Source: Anaerolineaceae bacterium (GTDB taxonomy: Bacteria; Chloroflexota; Anaerolineae; Aggregatilineales; Phototrophicaceae). Taken from it: 64,000 bases of DNA. The notes beneath the pieces are model-generated. The model ran no database searches and was not told where the DNA came from. It was given only the letters and a program-made list of their open reading frames with translations. The stretch lies in the NCBI GenBank assembly GCA_020634165.1, contig JACKCF010000001.1, positions 558,001 through 622,000 on the forward strand, written 5' to 3'. Each line of letters begins with the position of its first letter. The first letter of the stretch is position 1. A program made the position numbers and the translations under genes. This document shows positions 26,299 through 35,306 of the stretch, piece by piece.

Positions 26299-26832
26299 AT
26301 GCTGTTTGAAATTTTGCTGGGCCGCGATCTGCCGGAGCACTACATCGAGCGTATGAATGCGCAGCGCATCCATGAGTATGGCGTCAACACAAAGAACTTC
26401 GCCAATGAGAAGCAGTCCAAGTTCATCTATTTGTGGGATGATGACGCTCTGAAAGCGTTCGGCATGCTCAAGCCGTTGACACTGACTTGTCAGGGACAGT
26501 CACAGGCTATCCTGGGCATTGGCAACATCATGGCGATAGAAAAAGGTCGTGGTCATGGCAAATCCCTGATGACCTATATGATGGGCTACCTGAAGGAGCG
26601 CAATGCGGTTGGTCTGGGCTTCTGTGATCGGGAGAACTCCGGCTTTTATCGCAAATGTGGCTATACCGTCGTGGAAGGCATTTCAGCACGTTTTCGTTAT
26701 CGCCACGCCCAGGAAACGGGTGACCGTGAACGGTTGGAAAGTGTGCCCGATGTCCTGTGTTCTTCGCCGGAATTTATCGCATGGCTGCAATCTTCAAACG
26801 AGCCGATTGAAGTCGATGTGCCCTTCTGGTGA
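26299..26832 (+). CDS. GNAT-family N-acetyltransferase-like protein
   Basis: 177 residues. Acetyl-CoA-dependent acyltransfer is suggested by a motif A-like segment (IGNIMAIEKGRGHGKSLMTY: a strand, then a K-G-R-G-H-G-K-S pyrophosphate loop and helix) and by GFCDRENSGFYRKCGY, the beta5/alpha4 region of GNAT folds. The N-terminal part is unrecognised. The ATG has only a weak AGGA. It sits alone on the plus strand, tail to tail with the sugar transporter operon. Substrate unknown. Confidence 0.75.
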   Translation: MLFEILLGRDLPEHYIERMNAQRIHEYGVNTKNFANEKQSKFIYLWDDDALKAFGMLKPLTLTCQGQSQAILGIGNIMAIEKGRGHGKSLMTYMMGYLKERNAVGLGFCDRENSGFYRKCGYTVVEGISARFRYRHAQETGDRERLESVPDVLCSSPEFIAWLQSSNEPIEVDVPFW

Positions 26833-26877
26833 TCGGTTGCCCGTCTCCCTGACTATTGCGACGAATGAGGCAGCAAA

Positions 26878-26906
26878 AAATCCCCTCACCGAAGGAGAGG
26901 GGATTT
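26878..26906. terminator. Bidirectional terminator derived from a palindromic repeat
   Basis: AAATCCCCTC (26878-26887) and GAGGGGATTT (26897-26906) make a 10-bp stem; with flanking A-run on the left and T on the right it can stop transcripts from both sides. The sequence to 26919 (AGGGTTGGGGTC) matches the dispersed repeat at 531-575. Confidence 0.7.
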
Positions 26907-26929
26907 AGGGTTGGGGTCAATAGTGTCTC

Positions 26930-27682
26930 TTACATCACGCGCATACCGGTAATAACCTCTTCGACCTCTTGCACAGTGTACTGCTTGGGGTCGATATCGT
27001 CAGCGACAACTTCGCCCCGACGCAGCACGACAATGCGATCCACCACCTGGAAAACATGGTGAATATTGTGCGCGATGAAAATACAGGAGTGGCCGCTGTC
27101 GCGGGCATTGCGCACGAAGCGCAGTACGCCGTGTGTTTCTTCTACGCCCAGGTTGTTGGTCGGTTCATCAAGAATGATGAGGTCGCTGTCGAAGTACATC
27201 GCCCGTGCAATCGCCACCGCCTGACGTTCACCGCCGGACAGTGCGCTGATTGGGGTGGTCGGTGGAATATTCTTGGTGATGCCCACCTCGCGCATCAGGC
27301 GGCTGGCCTCGACGTTCATCTTGTCCTGGTCCATCCATTGTAAAAATCCGGGGCCTTTAAGCGGTTCGCGTCCCAGGAACAGGTTACGCGCAATCGATAG
27401 CTGCGTCACCAGCGCGGAATCCTGATAGATGGTTTCGATGCCGTGTTTGATGGCATCGGTGGTATTGTCGATGTCGACTTCCTGGCCGCGAATATAGATT
27501 TTGCCGCTGGATTGCAGCACCGCGCCGGAAAGAATTTTAATCAGTGTGGATTTGCCTGCGCCATTATCACCCAGCAGGCCGACGATCTCATTCTCGTAGA
27601 CGGTGAAGTTGACGTTGTTCAGCGCCTGCACACGGCCAAAGAATTTATTGATATTTTCCATGCGTACCAGTTCAGTTGCCAT
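26930..27682 (-). CDS. Simple-sugar ABC transporter ATP-binding protein
   Basis: 250 residues from the ATG at 27682 (GGGGA upstream, 4 bp after the permease stop); an in-frame ATG at 27715 would overlap the permease and lacks a binding site. Walker A GDNGAGKST (38-46), signature LSGGERQAV, Walker B LIILDEPTN, H-loop FIAHN. A single ATPase module, like FrcA of fructose-type systems, rather than the double module of RbsA/MglA. It drives sugar import with the permease and binding protein encoded upstream. Confidence 0.92.
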   Translation of the reverse strand: MATELVRMENINKFFGRVQALNNVNFTVYENEIVGLLGDNGAGKSTLIKILSGAVLQSSGKIYIRGQEVDIDNTTDAIKHGIETIYQDSALVTQLSIARNLFLGREPLKGPGFLQWMDQDKMNVEASRLMREVGITKNIPPTTPISALSGGERQAVAIARAMYFDSDLIILDEPTNNLGVEETHGVLRFVRNARDSGHSCIFIAHNIHHVFQVVDRIVVLRRGEVVADDIDPKQYTVQEVEEVITGMRVM

Positions 27683-27686
27683 GATG

Positions 27687-28727
27687 TCACGTCCCCGAAT
27701 GATGTCGTCGTTCAAGCCAGGAGTGCAGCGCCATCATCCCCAAAATAATCGCGCCGATGAAGATGTTATAAGCCAGGCCAGGGATGCCGATCATGACGAT
27801 GCCGTTGCGCATCATGCGCAGGATGAACACGCCGATGATCGTGCCAATGATAGTACCGTAGCCGCCCATCAGGGCTGTGCCGCCGATGACCACCATCGCG
27901 ATCACTTCCAGCTCATAGCCAGTGCCGCTGTTGGGGTTGGCCGCGGAAACACGTATCGAGCTGGTGATGCCTGCGTAAGCCGCCAGGACCGCCGTCAGGA
28001 TAAACAGCATAATTTTGGTGCGGTTGACGCGCACACCGCGCGCATGGGCCGCACTGGAATTACCACCTGCCGCCTGTATCCAGTTGCCAAAGCGCGACTG
28101 GGTCAGTAAGAAGCCGAGTACAACCGCAAACAGGATGAACCACAGCAGCGAAGCATAGACGCGGAATTCGCCAATGTAAAAGTCACCAACGATGATCTCT
28201 GTCAGGGCGGAATCCGCGCGCCAGGTGCGTTGTGGAAAACCATCGGTGATATACAGTGCGGTTCCGCGCGCGACCATCATCATGCCCAGTGTGACCAGGA
28301 AGGATGGAATCTTGAGCTTGGTCACGAACCAGCCATTGAAGAAGCCGATCAGTACCGACATGCCCAAAGCAACAAAGAAGGCTGCTTCCAATGACATGAC
28401 TTCCTGATTAAACAGAGTCCACATGATGATGGGGGCCAGACCAAACACAGAACCGACCGACAAGTCAAACTCGCCTGCGGTAATCAGCATGGTCATACCG
28501 AGCGCCATCATGCCCATTTCTGGTGTAAAGGCCAGCAGGTTGCTGAGATTGCCCGTCGACAGGAACGTGGTAGAAAGCAGCGAAAACGCCACAATTTCCA
28601 CGATGAGCAGCACCAACGGCCCGAACTCCCGGCGGCCAATGAGCTTTTGCAGTGTCGAGGGTGAATCAATAGGGACAGACTCGCGCTTGGGCTTGTCGAA
28701 ATCTGCCTGAGAGGGGTTGGCGACCAT
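27687..28727 (-). CDS. Simple-sugar ABC transporter permease (RbsC/FrcC-type)
   Basis: 346 residues, about eight to ten TM segments. Hallmarks of the branched-chain/ribose permease family: ITAGEFDLSVGSVFGLAPII, an intracellular loop with GGNSSAAHARGVRVNRTKI, and MVVIGGTALMGGYGTIIGT near the C-terminus. AAAGG lies upstream of the ATG. Probably a homodimer in the membrane with the ATPase encoded 4 bp downstream. Confidence 0.93.
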   Translation of the reverse strand: MVANPSQADFDKPKRESVPIDSPSTLQKLIGRREFGPLVLLIVEIVAFSLLSTTFLSTGNLSNLLAFTPEMGMMALGMTMLITAGEFDLSVGSVFGLAPIIMWTLFNQEVMSLEAAFFVALGMSVLIGFFNGWFVTKLKIPSFLVTLGMMMVARGTALYITDGFPQRTWRADSALTEIIVGDFYIGEFRVYASLLWFILFAVVLGFLLTQSRFGNWIQAAGGNSSAAHARGVRVNRTKIMLFILTAVLAAYAGITSSIRVSAANPNSGTGYELEVIAMVVIGGTALMGGYGTIIGTIIGVFILRMMRNGIVMIGIPGLAYNIFIGAIILGMMALHSWLERRHHSGT

Positions 28728-28831
28728 AGGTGCAACGCCTTTCGATTAAAGAACGGTCACAGCCTTGGGCCGCGACGAGTGCTTAATGAATTTATTCGAT
28801 GAGTAAAACTGTTCACCCGTGTCATATGGCA

Positions 28832-28862
28832 ATACGCCCCGCAAACCGTTTGCAGGGCGTAT
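28832..28862 (-). promoter_or_regulatory. Intercistronic hairpin after the sugar-binding-protein gene
   Basis: ATACGCCC and GGGCGTAT enclose a second stem GCAAAC/GTTTGC. No T-run. It lies between the binding-protein stop and the permease start, the same place as the hairpin at 15904 in the Opp cluster. Confidence 0.6.
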
Positions 28863-28888
28863 CGTAAACAAGGATGTTGCAATCGGAT

Positions 28889-29830
28889 TTAGTTGCCGGT
28901 CATGATGTCCAGATAAATCTGGGCAGCATCGGCTTCATACAGCGTACCGACCAGGATATCGAATCCAGGCGGAATGCCAGCAGCGGCCATGGCGGCCATC
29001 GACAGGCCCATGTAGCTGGTTGCTTGCGGGTCCTGCCACATAGCGGCGTTCACATAGCCATCGAGCACTTCCTGAGCGGTTTCCGGGCTGTTGCCCCAAC
29101 CAACCACCGGAATGTCACCAGCAGCCACGCCAACCTGATCGAAGACGCGGGCAATGCTGCCGGTCACGAGGTCGCCGAGGCCGATGATCGCGCTGATGTT
29201 GCCTTGATTGGCCAGCAGGTAGTCAGACATACGGGTGATGATTTCTGCCTGATCGAGCTTGGCTTCTGTAATTTCGTAGGTGATGCCCAGCGGATCAAAT
29301 ACGCTGGCGATACCTTCTGTTTCCAGTACCTGATAGGTCGCACCGGGGACTTCGACTGGCATCCAGACGAAATCGCCTTCAGAAACGAAGCCGTTATCGA
29401 CCAGATACTGCGCCCAGCGGCGGCCAATTTCGACGTTATCACCGCCGACATAGGCATCGCGGCCACTTTGTGCGTCTTCCGTATTGATGATGATGACCGG
29501 AATACCCGCAGCGTGGGCTTCTGCGATCACCTCATTCAGCGAACCGGGGTCCGGCGTGCTGGTGACGATACCAGCGGCGCCAGCGGCAATCGCCGCACGG
29601 AAGGCTTCCTGATGCGACGGGACATCGCCACTGTGGAAGGAGGTACGAACTTCATGGCCCGTATCAGCGGCCCACTGGTTGGCGCCCTCTAAGAAGTAGG
29701 TCCATACCGGATCGGCAGGATCACCATGAGAAATCCAGTAATAAACGCCCATATCCTGGGCAGCGGTCGGCACGACGAGCAGTGCGGCGAAGAGAGCAAT
29801 GATGAGAATCGAGAAGAACTTTTTGGACAT
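28889..29830 (-). CDS. Sugar ABC transporter substrate-binding protein
   Basis: 313 residues, Peripla_BP_4/RbsB-like fold. Signal peptide about residues 1-24 ending PTAAQ; no lipobox cysteine. Mature part shows the family's features: GVYYWISHGDPADPVWTYFL, AIAAGAAGIVTSTPDPGS, GIPVIIINTEDAQSG, then GRRWAQYLVDNGF and DIPVVGWGNSPETAQEVLDG. It binds a sugar outside the cell for the permease at 27687. AAAGGT precedes the ATG by ~8 nt. First gene of the operon; the 160-bp gap with a hairpin after it probably lets this protein be made in excess. Confidence 0.92.
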   Translation of the reverse strand: MSKKFFSILIIALFAALLVVPTAAQDMGVYYWISHGDPADPVWTYFLEGANQWAADTGHEVRTSFHSGDVPSHQEAFRAAIAAGAAGIVTSTPDPGSLNEVIAEAHAAGIPVIIINTEDAQSGRDAYVGGDNVEIGRRWAQYLVDNGFVSEGDFVWMPVEVPGATYQVLETEGIASVFDPLGITYEITEAKLDQAEIITRMSDYLLANQGNISAIIGLGDLVTGSIARVFDQVGVAAGDIPVVGWGNSPETAQEVLDGYVNAAMWQDPQATSYMGLSMAAMAAAGIPPGFDILVGTLYEADAAQIYLDIMTGN

Positions 29831-30002
29831 AAGGCAAACCTTTCAAATAAGTCTACTTGCAGATTGTGTTGCCTGTGTGGATGTTGCCTGATTAAAGAAG
29901 TGATTGGTGCTGTGTAACGGCTGCGACACTCCTTTCATTGATATATTCAATATTTTATATATTATCGCATTTCAGGGCTGCTGTACAACAGTCCAGGCCA
30001 AA

Positions 30003-30030
30003 TGGACGTGGATTGTCGGCATGGTATAAT
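30003..30030 (+). promoter_or_regulatory. Extended -10 promoter
   Basis: TGGACG (30003-30008), 16-nt spacer, TGG-TATAAT (-10 at 30025-30030, preceded by TGN). Predicted start near 30037, 40 nt before the gene at 30078. Confidence 0.55.
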
Positions 30031-30077
30031 CCGGCTTCATCCTTGTGAAGTGCTGTTATAACAGTGAAGGCGTCCAT

Positions 30078-31232
30078 ATGGGTTCAAGTTCCAACATGTC
30101 ATCGCGCTTGCTGCGTCAGCTCTACCGGGTAGGGCGTGGGTTATATCAGGCAGTCATTCCCCATGATCTGCGGCGGAAGGTCTGGGCGCTTCGTCAGGAT
30201 TCATCAGGTGTCGCAAATACAAACCTGACAACGGGTGTGCAGGCGCCACTTCCATTTGATCCCGTTGGCGCACAGGCAATATCAGGCGCTTCCCAGGCAG
30301 CCGCGAAACTCACGACACCGCCTACGCAAGATGTCGCGACCCACATAGCGGAAATCCTCGCGCCGATGGTTCGCAATCGCGAGCACATCCAGCACTTCGA
30401 CTTCTGGCAGGAACATGGCTTCCATGTCACCCAGAATCACTTTTACGAGCCAGTCCCGGATACACGCGATCTAAAGCCAGAATTCTGGACAACGCCATCT
30501 CTATTAAACGGCATCGATATGAACGATGAAGAGCAGCTTCATTTGCTGCGTGATGTCTTCCCGCAGTTTATGGATGAGTACAACGACATCCCGTTTGAAG
30601 AGACGGATGACCCGACCAAGTACTTTACCAACAATATCATGTTCGGCGGAACAGATTCTTTGGTTTATTACTGCCTGGTCCGGCACTTTAAGCCGGATAC
30701 GATTCTGGAAGTTGGGTCCGGTTTTTCGACCTTGATTGCTGCTGAGGCTGCTGTCAAAAATGGCGGGTCGGCAGTCACCTGCATCGAACCCTACCCGCGC
30801 GACTTTTTGAAAAAAGGATTTCCCGGCCTCAAATCGCTCATACCGGAAAAAGTACAGGATGTAGATCGCAGCGTTTTTGCTAATCTGAAGCCGGGTGATT
30901 TCCTGTTCATTGATACATCGCATGTGGTCAAGATGGGAAGCGAAGTGCTGTACCTATACTTCGAGATTCTGCCGTCGATCCCTGAAGGCGTAATTGTCCA
31001 TATCCACGATATCTTTTTCCCGCTGGAATATCCCAAATCCTTCGTGTTGACTGATCGCCACTTCTGGAACGAGCAGTATCTGGTGCAAGCATTCCTCATG
31101 TACAACGATTCATTCAAAGTGTTGTATGGCAACAGCTATATGAGCCATTATCACATGCAGGATGTGAAAAACACGTTCCCGAATGCCAACCGCTGGCATG
31201 GCGGGAGTCTCTGGTTACGTCGCAGCAGATAA
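30078..31232 (+). CDS. Class I SAM-dependent methyltransferase-like protein
   Basis: 384 residues from ATG 30078 (GAAGGCG upstream); a GTG at 30045 is in frame but less likely. The first ~110 residues form an unrecognised linker region. The methyltransferase core starts at TILEVGSGFSTLIAAEAA (motif I, SAM-binding GxGxS type), then AVTCIEPYPRDFLKKG, and FLFIDTSHVVKMGSEVLYLY, typical of the Methyltransf_24 group. HIHDIFFPLEYP follows. Function may be sugar or peptide methylation as in cell-surface glycan clusters; no glycosyltransferase is nearby, so this is open. Monocistronic, with promoter at 30003 and a strong terminator. Confidence 0.8.
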   Translation: MGSSSNMSSRLLRQLYRVGRGLYQAVIPHDLRRKVWALRQDSSGVANTNLTTGVQAPLPFDPVGAQAISGASQAAAKLTTPPTQDVATHIAEILAPMVRNREHIQHFDFWQEHGFHVTQNHFYEPVPDTRDLKPEFWTTPSLLNGIDMNDEEQLHLLRDVFPQFMDEYNDIPFEETDDPTKYFTNNIMFGGTDSLVYYCLVRHFKPDTILEVGSGFSTLIAAEAAVKNGGSAVTCIEPYPRDFLKKGFPGLKSLIPEKVQDVDRSVFANLKPGDFLFIDTSHVVKMGSEVLYLYFEILPSIPEGVIVHIHDIFFPLEYPKSFVLTDRHFWNEQYLVQAFLMYNDSFKVLYGNSYMSHYHMQDVKNTFPNANRWHGGSLWLRRSR

Positions 31233-31279
31233 GCTGCCATGTGGCGTTGACGCACCCCCTGCCGTCTCTGCTTAAAGCA

Positions 31280-31309
31280 AAAGGCCCGATCAGATGATTG
31301 GGCCTTTTT
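31280..31309 (+). terminator. Intrinsic terminator
   Basis: AAAGGCCCGATC and GATTGGGCCTTT form a 12-bp stem (one G-U) around AGAT, then TT. It also lies just after the stop of the minus-strand gene at 31328 and could act there. Confidence 0.85.
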
Positions 31310-31327
31310 GGTTGGGAGTTTGTTTGA

Positions 31328-34300
31328 CTAATTGCTGATGCTGACCGTGAGTTCACCACTGCCGAACGAGGACTCGATCAAGATATTCATGGGCGAATCG
31401 CTCTGGCTGAGGACAGCCAGCGGCATACTGTCTGGCAGGCGTGCGGCGTAGAAGGACGCCAGGGTCGTATCATCCTGTGTAACAGTGATATAGACATCAC
31501 CCAGGTCACCCCGGACCTGCTCAAGCGATAGGAGGATCGTTTCGCCGTCGTTGGCGCTCACACGCAGCATTTCGCTGTACAGCTTGTTATTCAGGGTGAC
31601 GGAAGCCGGAGCATCATCAATGAAACGCGCCGGAGACTGCTCAACCGTGACGGTAACAGTGCCGCTATCATTGCTGTAGAAGGGCTGCACCGAGAGGATA
31701 TACGTTCCGGCAGTCTGCACGATGTAGCGCGAAATCTCAGGGTCAAAGCCATCCCCGCTGTCATCATCCTCAGCGACGATGTAACCGCTGGGATCACGCA
31801 GTTGCAGTCGCGTATCAATGACGCCATCGCCCTCAACCGAAATCATCAGCCTGTCACCTTCTTCCGCTTCCAGACTGTAGAACGCGGCTCCCTGGTCATC
31901 ACCAAAGGTGACTGACGTCGGCACGCCACTGGCAATGGTATTCAGGGTGGTCGTGCTGATCGTCAGGGAGAAGTCACCTTCGACGATCTCGCCATAGTTA
32001 TAGTAATCATAGCTGCTGCTGATGACCGTAAACGTACCATCATAGGGCAGGATGAAAGGACCAATGGCCGAGTTCAGGTTGCCGCCGCTGTCATCGTCTG
32101 TTGTCAGGATGCTGCCGTATTCGTCTTGCAGGACGAGGTAAGCATCAAAATCGTCGGATACCAGGGTGATGTACATAACATCACCTTCTGCACCCTGGAA
32201 GACGTAGCGATCTTCTGGATTATTGATCGTCAGCGAACCCGGTATAGCCGAATCTGCCGTGCTGGATGGCGTCTGTGCGGTCGCGCTCATGACCAGAACA
32301 TTCAACTCACCGGATGCAATCACATCACCATCGCGAGAAACTTGCACAGTGTAGATGCCTGTCGGGTCTTGCGGGCTGGCCGCGAGATCAAGGATGAAGC
32401 TGCCGTCGCTATCAGCGGTACGCTCGGTGGTATATTCCACAGAATCATCGTAAAGCACATCCAGCGTCACGGTTTCGCCGGCTTCCAGGCCGCTAACGGT
32501 GACAGTATGCGTCGTGCCGATGGCACCGCTGGCTGGCGAAATATCGACCGACACAGTGCTTTCAGGCGCGCTCTGTTCCGTTGTCGTGCCAGGGACCACC
32601 TCGCGCGTCACAGTGAAGTTAGCGCTGCCAACGGATTGCATGTCTTCCCCGGCTGGGCGCAGAATGCTGACGGTGTAGACGCCTGCCGCATCTGTTTCTG
32701 AAGTGCGCAGCGCCAGCGAGGTCATGCCACTGGCATCAGCGGTCCTTTCCGTTGTATACACCGGAATCGCGCCCATGCTGACCTGGAGAGTAACCGTTTC
32801 GTTGGGGTTCAGGCCCTCGATGATAACTTCATGGCGCGTGTTGCGTCCGCCACGGTCGGGTGTAATCGTGATGGTGCCGTTGAATGGCTCGGCTTCAATG
32901 ACCGTTTCCGCATCACCGGAATCAGCAACCAGGTCTTCGCCGACGCCAAACTGGGCGCTGCCGACCTCGACGCCATCGCGCGTCACTGCGGCCGTGTACT
33001 GGCCGACTGGGTCTGTGGCTTCGCTGGTGATCTGGAGCAGGGCCACACCATCCGCATCAGCGGTGATATTGGCACTGTAAGCCGATTCGCCATCCAGCAA
33101 AATATCGACGGTGACGATTTCTTCAGCGCTCAGGCCGGAGACTGTAATTGTGTAGTCGGTGCCCAGTTCACCACCTGTCGGATCAACTGTGACAGCAATA
33201 CCGTTCTCTTCGGTATCGGCCTGCTGATCGGTTTCTTCGGTGCTTTCGGCGGTCGTTTCGGCATTACCCAGGGCTAGCTCTGTGCTGGCAACGACTTCCT
33301 CACCGCGCGTAATGCTGACGGTATAGGTGCCTTCGTCATCATCCGGGTGGGTATCGACGCTCATGGCAATCGCGCCGTTGATGTCGGCATTGGTGGTATC
33401 ACTGAAAATGATCGCTTCGCCATTGCTGATTTCAACCGTCACGCGCTCACCCGCTTCCAGGCCGCGCGCCGTGACAATCAGCGAATCGCCTGGTTGCACT
33501 ACCGCAGGCGATAGATTAACCGTGATGCCTTCCTCTACCTGGGCAGTCGTATCATTGCCGATGATCGTCAATGTGCCTTCTGCCAGGGTCGTATCACCCT
33601 GACGGGCGACGATATTGTAAGTGCCATTGGGGTCGGTATCGCTGACGCCGAGCATTGTACTGTAGGTGCCGTCAGCTTCAGCCGTACGTTCAGCCGAAAA
33701 CACGACTTCGCCTGTTTCTGCAAAGATAATTTCAAAAGTGAAGGTTGTGCCCGATTGTAAGTTTGCGACCTCAACGTCGAACGCTGTTGCGATATCGCCA
33801 CTTTCCGGGCTGATGCTGATTGTGGCCGGAATCATTTCCACATCGCCGATGGCGATTTGCCCCTCGGCCACCTGGGCGCGGCTGGTTTCTTCAATGATGG
33901 TGACGGTATAAAGGCCATCGGGTGTGTCGGGTTCAATCAGGTATTCAAGCGTAGCGATGCCATCGGCATTGGCACGGAAGGTATCCTGATAGATCAATTC
34001 GCCATTTTCAGCATTTTCGATGCGCACATCAAAGTCACGGAAAGCATTCACATCGCTCAGGGTGAGTGTTTGGGTATCGCCTGCGTTGGCATTCGCGGGT
34101 TCGATGGACAGGACGCCATCGCGGCCAGTTGGTTCTTCCAGCGTCATGCCGATGGTAGCCAGCTCGTTACGCGCGCTATCGCGAACCGATACCGTGTAAT
34201 TGCCAGGTGCATCATCCAGCGTGGAGAAGATTTCCACATCCAGCCGACCTGTATCGGTAGCTGTGAACTGATTGCTGTAGACTTCACTGCCAGTGGCATC

Positions 34301-34858
34301 CTGCACGATGGCCACGATTACGGTCTGCTCTGGCTCCAGGCCCGTGATGAAGATGTTATGGGTGGTGCCTGCCGGGGCCACGCGCGGCAAAATGCGAACT
34401 TCGATGCTGCCCTGGCTGGGTTGTTCCGGCTGGGCTTGTTCCGGCTGCTCGCTGTTGTCTTCTGGTGCGGATTCTTGTTCCGGTTGGCTTTCTTGGCTGG
34501 CAGGGTCGGCTTCGGTCAGGACGAAAATGGCGCTGTTGATCGGATCGCCGTTGCTATCCAGCAGTTTGACCTGATAATGACCTGGTGCATCGCTGGGATC
34601 GCTGAAGATGGTCATCGTCAGGACGCCTTCGCTGTCAGTTGTCCGGCTGGTGGTGTAGACGACCTCATTTTCCGCCATCAGGATGAATTCCATATCGTAC
34701 GCCGTATCGGGCATTAACCCTGTCGCGACGACTTCAAAGGCTTCTCCAATAGCGCCAGTATCTGGCGTAACGATGATGGTTTCCTGGGCGATGGCTGCCG
34801 GGATAAGCAAGAATAAGCTCATCACCAAAAGCAGCAGCCTGATCTTCGTCATTCGCAT
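31328..34858 (-). CDS. Large secreted protein with eight Ig-like repeats and PPC domains
   Basis: 1176 residues. Signal peptide ending PAAIAQ (about residue 25). Then eight tandem ~90-110-residue Ig-like modules, each opening with a V-x-I-x-P-x-x-G-x-x-G-T-x-H-x-V-x-V-x-G-L pattern (for example VSVDISPASGAIGTTHTVTV) and ending G-x-Y-T-V; a Q/E/P-rich linker separates modules 1 and 2. The last ~330 residues hold two bacterial pre-peptidase C-terminal (PPC) type modules (DFDAYLVLQDEYGSILTTDD, VIDTRLQLRDPSGYIVAEDD) and a third beta domain. No membrane anchor, sortase motif or Cys. Very acidic and Cys-free, as expected of an extracellular structural or adhesive protein. AAGGAC precedes the ATG. 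Function in adhesion or cell envelope is inferred. Confidence 0.85.
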   Translation of the reverse strand: MRMTKIRLLLLVMSLFLLIPAAIAQETIIVTPDTGAIGEAFEVVATGLMPDTAYDMEFILMAENEVVYTTSRTTDSEGVLTMTIFSDPSDAPGHYQVKLLDSNGDPINSAIFVLTEADPASQESQPEQESAPEDNSEQPEQAQPEQPSQGSIEVRILPRVAPAGTTHNIFITGLEPEQTVIVAIVQDATGSEVYSNQFTATDTGRLDVEIFSTLDDAPGNYTVSVRDSARNELATIGMTLEEPTGRDGVLSIEPANANAGDTQTLTLSDVNAFRDFDVRIENAENGELIYQDTFRANADGIATLEYLIEPDTPDGLYTVTIIEETSRAQVAEGQIAIGDVEMIPATISISPESGDIATAFDVEVANLQSGTTFTFEIIFAETGEVVFSAERTAEADGTYSTMLGVSDTDPNGTYNIVARQGDTTLAEGTLTIIGNDTTAQVEEGITVNLSPAVVQPGDSLIVTARGLEAGERVTVEISNGEAIIFSDTTNADINGAIAMSVDTHPDDDEGTYTVSITRGEEVVASTELALGNAETTAESTEETDQQADTEENGIAVTVDPTGGELGTDYTITVSGLSAEEIVTVDILLDGESAYSANITADADGVALLQITSEATDPVGQYTAAVTRDGVEVGSAQFGVGEDLVADSGDAETVIEAEPFNGTITITPDRGGRNTRHEVIIEGLNPNETVTLQVSMGAIPVYTTERTADASGMTSLALRTSETDAAGVYTVSILRPAGEDMQSVGSANFTVTREVVPGTTTEQSAPESTVSVDISPASGAIGTTHTVTVSGLEAGETVTLDVLYDDSVEYTTERTADSDGSFILDLAASPQDPTGIYTVQVSRDGDVIASGELNVLVMSATAQTPSSTADSAIPGSLTINNPEDRYVFQGAEGDVMYITLVSDDFDAYLVLQDEYGSILTTDDDSGGNLNSAIGPFILPYDGTFTVISSSYDYYNYGEIVEGDFSLTISTTTLNTIASGVPTSVTFGDDQGAAFYSLEAEEGDRLMISVEGDGVIDTRLQLRDPSGYIVAEDDDSGDGFDPEISRYIVQTAGTYILSVQPFYSNDSGTVTVTVEQSPARFIDDAPASVTLNNKLYSEMLRVSANDGETILLSLEQVRGDLGDVYITVTQDDTTLASFYAARLPDSMPLAVLSQSDSPMNILIESSFGSGELTVSISN

Positions 34859-35306
34859 CGCATTGTCCTTGTGCTTAAGTTCTATTCCACGTAACGTCTT
34901 TCAAAAACAAGAACGTTATTAGCTTGGTTTTAGTTCCGCTTGGATCACCTCGGAAAATCGTTTCCAGGGCTGTCAATTTAACGACTCTGATGATTCCATT
35001 GTAATCTACATTATATAAATGAGTACGCCCTGAAAGATGAAATTGCGATTCGATTAGTAGAACCCTATTTTGCACCGATATTGTTTCTAATTTGTAAATT
35101 GTCCGTGATCTCTGACTGCTGACAGGTTTCTTGTATATTTTTGATGGGCGGCTTCTGGCTCTGTTGCGACAATTGTGCTATTGTGATCGTAAAGTTAGTA
35201 AATTGTTCGGTCAGGGATTGTGGCCGGATAACCTGAAATTTAACAGTACACCCGTAAATTAAACCCAGACCCGCAAATGTGGGTCGCAAATAGAATAGGT
35301 GCAACG
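34859..35306. other. Divergent intergenic region
   Basis: Separates the large secreted protein (minus) from the 35307 gene (plus). A TATAAT on the minus strand at 35010-35015 may be the -10 of the secreted-protein gene, giving a ~145-nt leader. A small hairpin (GACCC/GGGTC, about 35267-35284) precedes the plus-strand gene. No coding frame is convincing. Confidence 0.35.
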
